From Agarophyton chilense (taxonomy: Eukaryota > Rhodophyta > Florideophyceae > Gracilariales > Gracilariaceae), in the NCBI GenBank assembly GCA_030374765.1, contig JARGXX010000095.1:310001-374000 (forward strand): a stretch of 64,000 nucleotides of DNA, read 5' to 3'. The notes below the pieces were generated by a model, which saw only the letters and a list, made by a program, of their open reading frames with translations, was not told where the DNA came from and searched no databases. A program made the position numbers and the translations under genes. Below are positions 50,242-61,800 of the stretch, piece by piece (the first letter of the stretch is position 1; each line of letters begins with the position of its first letter).

Positions 50242-50893
50242 CTGTTCCTGTTTATTTCAGAGGTATACAACAGGTGTTACATGATGATCCAAATTTAATC
50301 TATGTGAAGATGAAAAAAGCACCAATGATGAATAAATGCAAAGAAAGAAAAGGTTTATATGGGCTCGAGAGAAAATGTATTTCTTATGACGAAATGGAAG
50401 GAAACTATTTATTCGGATGAAAACGGCAAAATGAGGTAGATTCTGTGATGCTAGTGGGTGCCTGTTCTTACTATGGTTTATTTAATCTGGTCGTTTCCGT
50501 TGGTAAAATGGACTCTACGAATTACTGCAACGGGTTGCGGAAGAAATTGGTACCATTTGCGGCCGAAACAATTGGAGAAAGTTTTTATTTTCAGGAAGGG
50601 CCTCTGTAAATCGTTATGTGTATACTACGAAGTGGTTGGCTGATAATATTTTTAATTTTTTACAGTGGCCGGCCAAGTCACCTGACTTGAACATTACGGA
50701 AAAACATTGGGGGTTTTAAGCACGCTGCGTTTACGCCAGTGAGCGCCAATTCCAAAATGTTGAAACGCTCTTTGAATATGTGATTGAATATTGGAATAAT
50801 TTGAACGAAGAGTTTATGAAATCACTTTAGAGCTCCATCCAGGAGCGCAATATCCAATTGGTAGAGAAGAAGGGTGAAATGACTAAGTATTGA

Positions 50894-51550
50894 ATGATAT
50901 AAATGTGTTTCTTTGTTTTGGCTTTTACTTTTATTTCGTTATCTTTTTCAGGATTTTTTCAAGTCCAGAAAGCTGTGTGTTTGGACTGGTTCTGAGAAGC
51001 TCTCAAACTAGTTTCTTAATGTTTTTGCAAGTACTGCCTACGATAAAAGGTCCGTTTGGCGACTGTAGATGGCAGTCAGGACGAATTGGGTGGTGGATTT
51101 TTCCTGTTTTCGAACACTGTCGATTGAGCTCTCTGACAGATTTTTGTTCGGTATATGCAACCCACAGGCAATCCCTTTATTTCTCGTTTTGGTACTGCAG
51201 CAACACTCCGCATCTTGCCTATCACGCAGCATCTTTGTCCATCGCGCAGCTCTTTGGCCCATCGCGCAGCGTCTTTCCAGTCGCCGAACTTTGGCCATCT
51301 GCCAGTATTTTTTCTTTCTATCTTGGCGTAGACTAGACTTTTTGGGTGAGGTCTTGTCCCAAAATAAAATACAGCCAAAGAAAGCAAAAATTGTGAGAGT
51401 GGCGTTGGCAAGTCATAACCACATTTCAGAAAGTCACCGGGTATAAAAGGTTATGGGCGGAGACTTCTCTATCATTAATGGTAAATTGTTCGCAGTGGGG
51501 TATTTCTTTTCTACCACCAACGCTCAAAACGGGAAAACGGGGCTGAATCG
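50894..51550. other. intergenic, no gene seen
   Basis: Frames on both strands are short and without motifs. It contains repeated GGCCCATCGCGCAGC/CATCGCGCAGC words near 51238-51270. Confidence 0.4.
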
Positions 51551-51551
51551 A

Positions 51552-52270
51552 TGTTTGGTATTTGCATCGTTTCCCTCCAGACGTGTGGTTGGATAAATGT
51601 TACATACAGCATTGGAGGCAAAACTGTGCAATACAAGTCCCACCCAGTTTCTATCGCTCCATCACTGCGAATTACGAAGGCGAATTGCCAAAAGGCGTAT
51701 ACAATAATACAAAATATCGTTCGCAAATAGTGTTTGGAGCATCCACATTTTTCAACATCAAAAATCGAAACCATTGCATGTGTAAAAAGCTCTCATGCGG
51801 AGGCGGTCTTCTTTCCTACTGACATCAAAATTGCCCGTATTCGTGCAAAGACCTTTCGTTTGTCGTTTTCTATCTCGAAAGGAGTATCAAGGATCATGGA
51901 TATTACGGGTGCGCTGTGCGGGGAAAAAGAGATGAAGAAGAAAGGTATGGCAATCAAGTGGAATGGCGCCTGTCAACGGTTGCTTCACAGTGTACACGGC
52001 GGCTTGAGCTTCTCCAGAGTTCCAGATCCAGCTTTCACTGCAAACAAGAGAGAATTGCTTGCGACCCGGAATGATGGAATATGTGTAATTCGATTGGGTG
52101 CCGGAAATAACGTCGAGAATTGTGTTGTGATCGATGGTAATCGCCGGGAAATAGTCGATATCGAAGAGAAGCAATCGATGCAACTCCGTACAGAAGCAAT
52201 TGTTTCCTGTGGTGGAGATGACATAGAAAAGCTGTGTGTTGCTGAAGTTTGCCTTCTTCAGGACTCCTAA
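51552..52270 (+). pseudogene. unrecognised decayed ORF (about 238 codons, one TAG)
   Basis: One frame with a single TAG near 51727. It reads GGKTVQYKSHPVSIAPSLRI before the stop and ends with GICVIRLGAGNNVENCVVID, then IEEKQSMQLRTEAIVSC. The beta-rich end resembles the C-terminal part of transposon-associated hypothetical proteins, but no family can be named. Its setting among dead transposons suggests a further element remnant. Confidence 0.45.
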
Positions 52271-52349
52271 TCTATCAAGAAAAAAACGACCTAGTTACGA
52301 AAGATCTATGGCTCTGTGCGCACGTTCAGCACACCAGTCGAGATAAAGA

Positions 52350-55300
52350 CTCGTAGGAATGCCTGTTGCATGCTTTTCGTGAGATTATTGGCAATATTCT
52401 CTGAGCTTCTCACAAATCCAATGTTGGAGATAACCTTTTCTTTGAATCCTTCTCTGGAAGCAGCGATATCGAATATCGTTCGCTTTTCCGATGTGCGTGA
52501 TCATTTTGATATAAAATCAAAAAGCGATTTGCTGTCGGTGAACAAGTAAAATGGGACCCTTTTTCGGACATTACGGCTGCGTTCAATGGCCATTCCCTCT
52601 TCGACATCAAAGAGCTCACTAAAAGAAATCATCTCATGTGGTATTCCACGAAAGACTGTGTGCTTCTCGGTAGCGGGTGTCTGTCCACCGAAAACACTGC
52701 AGAAAGCGGGCGTCGCCTTGCGAGGGACTGTTCTTGAAAGAAGAAACAAAGGCGTGAAACAGGATGGTCAAGGGAGCGTGAGAAAAAGAACGATGCGTGT
52801 AGTTACGACATGTGATTATAGGTACGGCGGTACGTAAGACACACGAGATTGGCTGAACAATCCTTGTGCACTGACAAAAAGAATAACAAAACAACTAAAA
52901 AAATACAAAAAACAACACTTAAAAAAAGCGTCACACAGCGCAGAGCAGAGAATAGCCTCAGAACAAGAGCTGTAGCTCAAATACGATTAGCACAGAGGCT
53001 CTAGGGGCTCCGGTAAGTTGGTTGGTTGTCGGCCTCTGCCTTCCTCACCCGAAGCCAAGCGCCATTTATTGCGCCAGGAGGCAAAATAGCTACTCTACTG
53101 TAGTGTATGCATTGTGGCGTGCCACAAAACTAATTATTCTAAAATAAACGAATTAATAACTTGGTGGTCACGCCATACAACTGTACAGTACTACAGTGCT
53201 ATGAAATTAATCCTAATTCCCAATCTTTCCCTGAATTATTCTTCTTATAATATCTCGTTACCGAGTACAGTACCAAGAATAGCTTATGAATACCGTATAT
53301 CGACTTTGGTACGTTTCGATCATTGGAATCAAAGTGCCTTCCAAATGCTACACCTCACCGACCATAGTTTAGCGGGTTACTCTTTAGGATTTTTAGGACT
53401 TGAATAGATGGGAAATACCTTCCCAGTATCGTCACTTTAGAAACAGATATGGGCAAGCTGCGAAAACAAATCACGATTATTGGCGAAAGACCAGTCTGAA
53501 AAGCCAACATTCTGTATAGAGTCCAGTTGGAGGTGGGAAATACGAAGAGACATCGCGTTCGATCTGGCGAACCGAACTCCCGGTTCAGCTGATTAATAAT
53601 CTTCACTTTCTCTTTCTCGATTTATTCCTTTGTGACTTGAGCAAGTTGTGATATTTTGAACTGGCAATCTACCCTCGTGTTGAAACGCTAAGCGAGTTTT
53701 ATGCGCATTGACCGGAATCCAGAGGTCGATGAATTACTGGAAACTTCTTTGAGCTTCTTAAGATAGACATGCTGATCTTGTATTACTGTTCCATCGCTTT
53801 TCCGTGGGAGCGGAAACCTAGTGAAGTTGCAGGGTTAATACATATCGTCCGTCATGTCAAAATATTGTTTTAGTTGTATTGCAGTTTTCCTTGAAGAAAC
53901 AGTCACTGCATCGCAGAAGATCATCTACACAAACACATTATATTCCCTTTAGAATACCGTCCTTCATGAGGACGTAAAGAGCCTGGTCCGATCGAGTTCG
54001 TACCATCCTAAGATCCTTTGTATGGTGATCGTCTGTTGTTTTGTGACAAAGATCCCCAGCTTCACACATATCATATAGAGGTTTCAACAGCTGTAGAGAT
54101 TTTGAATAGTCCAGTTGAAACTCTGGAACCGGATTCCTGATAAATACTTCGCGTAGAATAAGTTCCGATCATTGAAGTTACGCTTGACTAATATCAGAAG
54201 TCCAGATGTCTAACCTCTACATGTCAGCTAGAGCTGGTACCAATCTGATCGAAGATGGTTGCAGGGTAGTTGTTGAAGGCGCCATCATGTTTTTCATGCG
54301 ATCACGATGACCACCGATGACGTATCTAGCTTTTTACTTCACCTTTACATCGTCATTAGACATGATGGAAAGTACAAATTTACCAGGTAGAACGTTTGAA
54401 TTTCCAGATAAGTCCTCTCTCAGTATGAACCTGAAAGTTCCCTTCTCCAAGAGGTTCTTGATCTCTTTCTGCTTTGCAGGAATCATGTCCAGTGACATTG
54501 CCCTTCGCTTGTTCTTGTCTAGAATCTCATTCAGGTAAACTTCGGGACCATCAGTGTAAGCGAAGAAATGTAGACTTTGTCGCAGTGCCATGAAGAACGA
54601 GTGCGCCAAAGATTCAGGTTCATAGTATCTCTTGGCTTGTGAAAGTGAAAATGGCTTTGCTGCCCCAACTTGAACGTCTTGGATGTACACGAGTCACATA
54701 GTCTCATCGCCACTGCTCATTCTGAAAGGGCCAATCCATTATTTAATACAACTGTCTACGATTCTTCCTGGCCAAATCAGGACATTGTCTCCAGTTTTAT
54801 ACGTTTTGTTAGCTGCAGAAGATGTTCTGAGCTTCAGAGCCCGGTCAATACGGGGCTTTATCATAATCTTTTCCTTTTCTTCTCTTGCCGACTTAGCAAA
54901 CTTTGCACTACTTTCCAACGTTGCTCGTCTGTGAGCTACCTCAGACCGAGTGCAAAGTTTTGGGTATTCTCCAAGAATTAGCGCAGAAGGAAAAATTCCC
55001 TCAGGTCCTAAAGTGTCATTCATTGTTTTGACTGCAACAGTAAGAGCAATTTCGGGGTTCGTACTAGAGTCTTGAGCAATGATTTTCCTGTAAGTCTGTT
55101 GCAAGGACTGGTGATATCGCTCACCAATACCAAGACTTGACTGTGCTTCTATTCCAGTTTTGTCAACACGGACATTACATGGGGCTGATATGTTGATGAA
55201 AAGAGGACCAAAAAGCTGTTCCCTGGTCAACTAACACCCGGTTTGGCAGTCCAGTGTATAGAGCTGGCCAACATAAGAGTATCGGTAGGACAGTGTTTAT

Positions 55301-56020
55301 ATCCAAATACATGATATTTAGAAGGATTCTCTCATTAAAGCGAATTTTCTCGGCACCAAATGCAACTCTGGAGCCAGTTGGAGCGTTTTGAATACTTTAA
55401 CAGGGATCATTTGTCTTTGTTAGTTCCTTTAGAATAGACAAAGACTCTTGTTTAGTTTCTTCCGGACGGGACCTTTTTTCATAAGGTTGAACAGTTTCTC
55501 AGCAGAGGGGTGTAAAGACTGTTTGTGTAGCTTCATGAGTTAGGACTTAGTGAAGAAAGTACGGTTCTGAAGAGCGGAATCAACGAACACATGTCCACTT
55601 ATGGCTTTATGCAGAGGAATATATTATTTATCGATTTACTGTTCGGAACCACCATCATGACGAATGCATAATCGTTTGGTTAAGCGACTTGAAACTGTAT
55701 CCGCTATCAACAATTTTTTTCCAGGACGTCTATACCTAGGAGATCGTGTATGCCAGCTTGAGAAACATCAAGTTTGATCAGTATAGGATGGGAAGTAGGT
55801 GGTGTTTCTAGAGATATAACGACTTGCCCTATTGAATCGGAGCTGTTTTAGGCGAAGCGAAACATTGATATCGATGGTCTCTTTGAATGGATCGGCATGT
55901 GAATTTTTGTTTCATGATACATTCTTTTTCCTTCCATGATTCCTGTATTATCCGCTCTAACGGAGAGAGCAGACACCTGCGACAGCGTTCGGACTGCCGA
56001 TGGGTCGCTTGCGGCGAAAA
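52350..56020 (-). pseudogene. Ty1/copia-like pol remnant (protease-integrase-RT-RNase H)
   Basis: Read right to left in several frames. Protease-like GQVVISLETPPTSHPILIKL with HDLLGIDVLEKNC near 55740-55840. Integrase: VLVDQGTAFW near 55220, SSLGIGERYHQSL and MNDTLGPEGIFPSALI (55230-54739 open for 163 codons). RT: NVLPGKFVLSIMS, LDIWTSDISQA, LYVLMKDGILKG, VDDLLR (copia-type x-V-D-D). RNase H: NVGFSDWSFANN near 53480, then FTDSKSLFDFISK near 52520 and SNIGFVRSSENIANNLTK near 52400. The order protease-integrase-RT-RNase H is diagnostic of copia. Many stops and shifts. About 700 bp that do not fit (about 52665-53380) interrupt RNase H. Confidence 0.85.
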
Positions 56021-56029
56021 AAAAGGGGT

Positions 56030-56659
56030 GGTAGAGCTACAACACCAGCGAGCTAGAAGTGGGGTGTAAGGCCACTACTCGCCAGCGAGGGTGAACAGTG
56101 CAACTGTAAAACGTTGATGGAACATAGGTACGAGACGGCTCGTGAAGTGGTTGGGGGCTGACTATCTATTATAGCTCGTCCGGATCTCCGGTTAAGGAAT
56201 CCTAAGCGATGAACAGAATAGTCATGATGCCCATATTGTCTCCTTTACTTGGAGTCGGCGCTCACCTCTGGTACACTATATACTGTGTACCAGTGTGAGT
56301 GCCCAAATAAATATATAAATAATACCCAGTGGTCAGCCACTTAGCCAAACCACTGTATGGGTATAGTCCCTAATGGACGTCTAGCTACCAAGGGTAGTAA
56401 AGCCCTCCACGTGGATCGCCACTTCATGCGCCGTTGCCAATATGGCATTCCCCTAGGAAGGGTCGCAACTATGCGCGCACCGTGGTAAGCCACTCGACCC
56501 ATGGCGTCACGTGTTCCACTAAGACATTCTGCCTCTAGACATCCTATGCGGGATGCCGTTCCATATCACAATGCTGATGATATCACTCACTTATGAGTTC
56601 CAACCGCGACTTCGCGAAAAACCAGCCTATCGGATTCCCCGACATAGTAGAATACTACA
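56030..56659 (-). repeat. 3' LTR of element C (left boundary approximate)
   Basis: On the + strand it ends GAATACTACA at 56659, followed by TATCCCCCTCGTTAAG, the complement of a polypurine tract matching that of A. It contains a 9-bp-stem hairpin CTGGTACAC/GTGTACCAG (56268-56293) with a TATA-like loop and AAATAAATATATAAATAA at 56305-56322, usable as TATA or poly(A) signal depending on the strand. Confidence 0.6.
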
Positions 56660-56683
56660 TATCCCCCTCGTTAAGCGCGAAGC

Positions 56684-58510
56684 ATGGGGGACGCAAGAAG
56701 CGTTTATACGCAATCGAACCGATGTTCCGGGTACTCATCGTCATCACGAATTCCTCGTCGCCGGACCAACTCTTACAGTTCTCAACAGCATTCTGTTCCT
56801 CACCGCTCTTCAGCTCAATCTCTCGCGATGGATCCGAACGCCGGGTCCAACCCGTTCCAGACCTCCTCTGAGGATGTGCCTTCTGGGGCGCCGTCCAACA
56901 CTGCTGGTTCTGCGTCGCAGCCTACTGCTCAACTCGGTCCATACCGTTCGTTCCACACCCCGTACACCGGATTCCGGTCGGTACCGTTACCTCAGCCAAC
57001 CGTGGCTCCCATGCCGAACGCGGCTTACGTCGCCTCTGCAGGTTTGATTCGAGCTCCTTCTCGTCGTGCTCAGCGGAGCTACCCGCACACTGCGGATTTC
57101 TATGGACGAGATCCTCTCGTCAACGTTGAACTTTTCGCGCAAGCGCCCTGGTTTGATCCAGTTAAAATACGCGATGACGCGTTGATACAACAGTATATAC
57201 ATGGTGGGTACTTCCCTGACGGTATTCCGGAACACGCGATTTATAGAGACGACTGGGCGAGCCATATTGCTTTGCCAGACAACGTGATTGCGCGATATTC
57301 AACGGAAACCATGTCCGAAGCCCGTACGCGGTTCACCAAGCTGATTTACCAGCGTCTTCACCGATTCATCAGTACGGTTCTTCTCCCGCTGAACTGGGAA
57401 CTAGATACCTGGAAAGCCCGTACCAATGGTGAAGGTTACTCGTATATCAAGACACTCGTTGAAGTCGATGTTAGCGGTTGCCGCGGTGTGCGCGGTGTGC
57501 ATGATGCAGCTCTCTGCTTTCAGGAACCTCTTCTACGTGCGGAGTTCCGCTTCCTTCGAGAGCGTGACATTCCCTATTGCGATTGTCCCCGTTGGGAACG
57601 TCGTACTCGATCACGTTTGGGCTCTTTGGTGCCGTATCAAATGATCGAGATTGACTGCATCTGGAGGAACGCGCGCTTCGGCCGCTACATCGGTATTCCG
57701 GAGCATTGGGCGGCGATCGAGAGCCCTCGTGGTTGCCCTGTGGAGCTCCCACCGGCGATCTCCTACATCGGGTCCGCGTTGGTTAACGACCCGTTCTCGG
57801 GATATTGGACTGTGGTTTATACCGAGTTTATCGCCAAGATGACCGTCTTCCTCCTGTGGGATGCTTATGATACCTTTAGAGTTTGGTACATGTCGCCCAC
57901 AGCGCGAAAGTATGCGAGAGAACTCGATCTTTCCGTTGTCCTCGGATCCCGTGCGAACCATGCCGACTTCCTCCATCTTGTGGATTTGATCGACAGTGTC
58001 GATTGGTCTGGAGTGCCAGCTGATCAATCCGCTCGCGGAACCCGTGCAAGACACCACGACCATTCTCCTGGACGAACAGCAAGTGCTGGAGATTCTGTTT
58101 GGTACGACCCCTGGACGCGACAGTTGATCACCTCCGAGCAGGCTCGCTTTCCTCGGAAGAACCCGCGTGACATGCCACCGAACCAGCTTACTGGATACGA
58201 GTACGATGCTACTCCATCCGATAACGGAGAGGAATCGTATGAGGAAGCCACGGGAGCTGAGGCTGAACTCGATTACGAGGACGAGCCAGAGCTAGTAGGC
58301 GTAGTGACTTCCGTCGATCAATCCGCAGCGGCGGGAGTTGCTCAAGAGAACTTTCATTTGTTTACCCAACAACCGAGTGCAGTGCCGGTCGAAGATCCAG
58401 GCTTGGATCTGCTGAGGCAGTTCCTCTTAGATGCGGGCTTTCCCGTGGACCAAGTTGAGGGTGATCGCGCACAACTTCTTGCGAACCTGCGTGCTCGCAC
58501 GTCTCTTTGA
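56684..58510 (+). CDS. antisense accessory ORF of element C, uninterrupted (608 aa)
   Basis: The cleanest member of the family: no stop or shift from ATG 56684 to TGA 58508. An alternative start at 56828 (tcgcgATGGat) has the better context and gives 560 aa. The Ser-rich N-terminus is followed by the conserved core at about residues 137-405: LFAQAPWFDPVKIRDDALIQ (A: YSRAPWFHPTAVRDDELID), LLRAEFRFLRER, RWERRTRSRLGSLVPYQ, ESPRGCPVELPPAISYIGS, DPFSGYW and LLWDAYDTFRVWY. The C-terminus is acidic (GAEAELDYEDEPELV). Trp, Tyr, Pro and Gly are the best-kept residues, typical of a folded domain under protein-level selection. It runs opposite to pol between the chromodomain and the 3' LTR. No known family recognised; function unknown. 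Confidence 0.85.
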   Translation: MGDARSVYTQSNRCSGYSSSSRIPRRRTNSYSSQQHSVPHRSSAQSLAMDPNAGSNPFQTSSEDVPSGAPSNTAGSASQPTAQLGPYRSFHTPYTGFRSVPLPQPTVAPMPNAAYVASAGLIRAPSRRAQRSYPHTADFYGRDPLVNVELFAQAPWFDPVKIRDDALIQQYIHGGYFPDGIPEHAIYRDDWASHIALPDNVIARYSTETMSEARTRFTKLIYQRLHRFISTVLLPLNWELDTWKARTNGEGYSYIKTLVEVDVSGCRGVRGVHDAALCFQEPLLRAEFRFLRERDIPYCDCPRWERRTRSRLGSLVPYQMIEIDCIWRNARFGRYIGIPEHWAAIESPRGCPVELPPAISYIGSALVNDPFSGYWTVVYTEFIAKMTVFLLWDAYDTFRVWYMSPTARKYARELDLSVVLGSRANHADFLHLVDLIDSVDWSGVPADQSARGTRARHHDHSPGRTASAGDSVWYDPWTRQLITSEQARFPRKNPRDMPPNQLTGYEYDATPSDNGEESYEEATGAEAELDYEDEPELVGVVTSVDQSAAAGVAQENFHLFTQQPSAVPVEDPGLDLLRQFLLDAGFPVDQVEGDRAQLLANLRARTSL

Positions 58511-58622
58511 TGATCTTAGAAAAGACTCCTAGTCAACACCCTTGCGGTGGTATCTGGATACCAATAAAACTTCGGTGACTTCGTGTCTTCACGTTCCCTT
58601 CTTATCTTCTAGTCTTCATCTC

Positions 58623-58755
58623 TTCTCGCTTCTCGAGTTCTTAACTTCTTCTTTTCGCTTCTCGAGTTCTTCAATCCTTCTTCTCGCTTCTCGAGTTCTT
58701 AACTTCTTCTTTTCGCTTCTCGAGTTCTTCAATCCTTCTTCTCGCTTCTCGAGTT
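58623..58755. repeat. 58-bp tandem repeat with CTTCTCGAG motifs
   Basis: TTCTCGCTTCTCGAG starts at 58623, 58681 and 58739 (period 58), with half-unit TTTTCGCTTCTCGAG in between. It sits between the ends of the antisense ORF and pol, the place of the purine tract in A. Confidence 0.85.
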
Positions 58756-58869
58756 TTTCATAGTAGATAATCAGTAAATGTCCTTTGCTTGCGTGTCTTC
58801 ACGTTTCCTCTTCATGATTTCTTGTTTTCTTCTCGCCTTTCGAGTTTTTACTACCTTTGTAGCCCATAC

Positions 58870-61800
58870 TTAGAAATGGAATGTGCCCATGAGCCCGACT
58901 ATCGAGGAGTCGATCTCCCTGGGGAGTGGTAATCGCATGCGTCGATGATATCGCACGAGTTGCGAACGGGGGATATGAGCTATAGATTCCCACGTATCCG
59001 CTTCCGGAGGAAAACCGTACCAACGGACTCGATACAGTAATTCTCTAGTAACTTCATGCTCACCATGTTCACATATGCGATCCATAACATATTCCTGGGC
59101 GTTTCCCAATGCTTTCGCTGTTGGCGCAAGGCTCCTGTTAACAGGTTTGAAATGCCTTAGAGCTGACCCAAGCGTCTCTGTGTTAGCAGTCTCAGCGTCG
59201 CTAAGCGTTTGCTCGTCGACTAACTGTCGTTCTGCCCGCAGGGGCAGTGTACTCATTCCTTGAGAACCTTTCTCAGATAAAGAGCTATCCTGTTTTCCAG
59301 GTTCCATAGAAGCGTACTTCTTGCTACTTCTCAATTCCAATCGTGGATGAACTTCCTTCGGGTTATCCGATTCTGACCGCTGTTCGGTGGAAGATGGTGC
59401 TTGCACCACGACAGGAGGCCATACCTCTTCTTCTTCCTGCCCACGAGGGATGGGAGCCGATATCGGCGGAACAGCAAGTGGCGCTTCACCTGACGGTTCA
59501 GTCTGAAGCGGTAAAGGCGCGTTTTCGCGTGCACTCGTTTCCAAGTCCTTGGGGCCAAATAACAAAACATCTTTCCTGCATTCAGGTTCCATTTCTGTAC
59601 TTACGGGTGTGCGCGTGCCACGGGGCATATCCCAATATTTCGGAAGCTGTCCGTGATTGGCGTACGTAACCGCCGGCGGTGGGAGATCAGGAGCTTTCTC
59701 CTCCGCTCGAGCCATTGGTGGTGGTTCGCTCTCCCCAGAGTCACTTGGGCTTTTGCCTTGACGTTCCGTCGCACTTGCCTCCTTAGTTCTACCAGATACC
59801 TGGATTTCCACTTGCGGGTCAGGCGCGACTTCAACGCGATCGCGCGATACACGTTCATTGTCCTCACCTGTCTTGATCACCACTGTGTCTTCATCAAGGT
59901 CCACCACTTTGTGGGGTCCAGCCATTATCGGCAACAACTTATGATGCGATTCTTCCTGTTTGTCAGGTCTTTCGACTCGCACGAAGACGTGACCTCCTAC
60001 TTGGATTGCCGGATTTCCTCTTCGCCTTCTGGCGTCATAGTTTCGCTTATAGCGAGCTTGTGTCTTCGATAACTCTTTAGCGGCTTCTTTTGCTCTGGCC
60101 TTCAGGTCATTCCTCGATTTCAGATGGTACTTAGCCGGGGTCGGCGCGTTCAATTCGGTCTCATCGTCGAGCGCAACCGGTAAAGCCGGAGGGTTACGTG
60201 AGAGCACGAGGTCAAACGGTGCCGTCTTTGTAGAGGTATGCACTTGCGTGTTGTACGCGTAGCACAGAGTATCTGTAAACATGTCCCATTCTTTCGGGTG
60301 GTCCGCGATGTAGTATCGTAGTGCTGCTATCAGCGTGCGGTTTAAATGCGCCACCTGACCGTTGCATTGCGGATGATAGGTCGTGGTAAACACCTTTCGA
60401 ATGGCCATAATGCGGCAAACATTCTGAAAGAACTTCGCAACGAATTTCTTCCCATTATCGGATAACAGAACTTCTGGTGGTCCGTATATAAATACCCAAT
60501 ATTTGATAAACGCCTGTGCGATTACGGTTGCGGTTATCCGCTTCAGCGGAACAGTATGCAATAGCTTCGAGAAGCGGTCGGTGATTACCGATAGGTAGCG
60601 ATAACCTCGCCTTGAGCGAATCAATTCCCCTAGGATGTCGGTACTGATGTATTGTAAAGGCGCTTTCGCCTGGAATAACGTCATCGGTTTCCGCTTCCTG
60701 TAAAGCTTAACGCGATTCTTCGCACATGTTGTACACAACCTCACTGTAGCATGGCAGTCCATTGCCAAAGTAGGCCAGTAAAAATCTCTTCTTAGAGTCA
60801 TGAACAACTTCGTTCTTCCTGGATGACCAGACAGCCTGCTGTAGTGAGCCAGATGGAGTACTCGACTCTTCAAGACGTGTGGAATCACGATTTGATCATG
60901 CTTTTCGACATGTCTTAACAGTATTCCTCTTGAATTGAGTGAAAAGAGGAGCTCCTCCATCCCGTTAAGACGAGAGCGTTTCGACGCACAAAACATATCG
61001 TCGTGTTGCTCATTGAGGAGCTCAGTGCACGAGATTCGCTCGAGTTGAACTGAAGGGTCAGTGTCTGCTAATGCAAGGAACGGGTCTGCATCCGAATAAT
61101 CATCAAGGGTCTCTTGTTCCTCTTCTTCAAAAGATGGTGGATGGGTCTCCATGTAGAAGCAAGGTATCTCTTCATCGATTTCGCCTTGGGTTCCGCCCGG
61201 TGTTTTGAGTCGCGATAGCGCTTCAGCTTGGACATTGGCCAATCCCTTCTTATACTTCACTTCGAAATCGAATTCAGAAAGGCGTAAGCGCCATCGTGTG
61301 AGACGACCAGACGGGTCTGTAATGGACAGTAACCATCGTAGAGACGAATGATCCGTGTTGACGGTAAAACGTTCTCCTTGGAGATAAGGTCGCAATGTGG
61401 TTAGAGCCCAAACGACTGCAAGGCATTCCTTTTCTGAAACTGAATACTTCTTCTCAGCTGTGTTCAGCGATCTTGACCAGTAACCAATGGGGTTGCGTTC
61501 ACCATCAGGGTGTGTTTGAAAAAGGGCACACTCTACTTGGTACTCGCTAGAGTCAGTATCCACTGAGTATGGGAGGTTGGGGATGGGTAGCGCCAAGACT
61601 GGGGCTGTAATAATCTTTGTCTTCAGCGTTTCGAACGCTTCCGCTTCAGCTTGTCTAAATTGTTCCAGCTGTACTGGTTGTTCTTTACGAAGCTTTGCGT
61701 TGAGCGGTGCCGCTATATGTGAGTATCGCGCCACGAATCGTCGATAGACGTTGCACAAGCCGAGGAAAGAACGCAATTTCTTCTGTGTCGACGGAGGTTG

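Larger units (their letters stand above)
49478..50893 (+). pseudogene. second Tc1-like transposase remnant, split by a solo-LTR-like insertion
   Basis: Begins MGRGNFLTNIEKEMILA, followed by ETIGCYRIVILNFL and KVSKNKELSLTADRALLRSA. It is interrupted at 49745. After the insertion the frame resumes YFRGIQQVLHDDPNLIYVKM, then YSDENGKMR (first Asp), KSPDLNITEKHWGF (SPDLN-x-x-E) and ends EKKGEMTKY at 50893. Removing the insertion and one CTGTT copy restores reading continuity across the junction. Many stops elsewhere. It is diverged from the 47383 copy. Confidence 0.85.
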
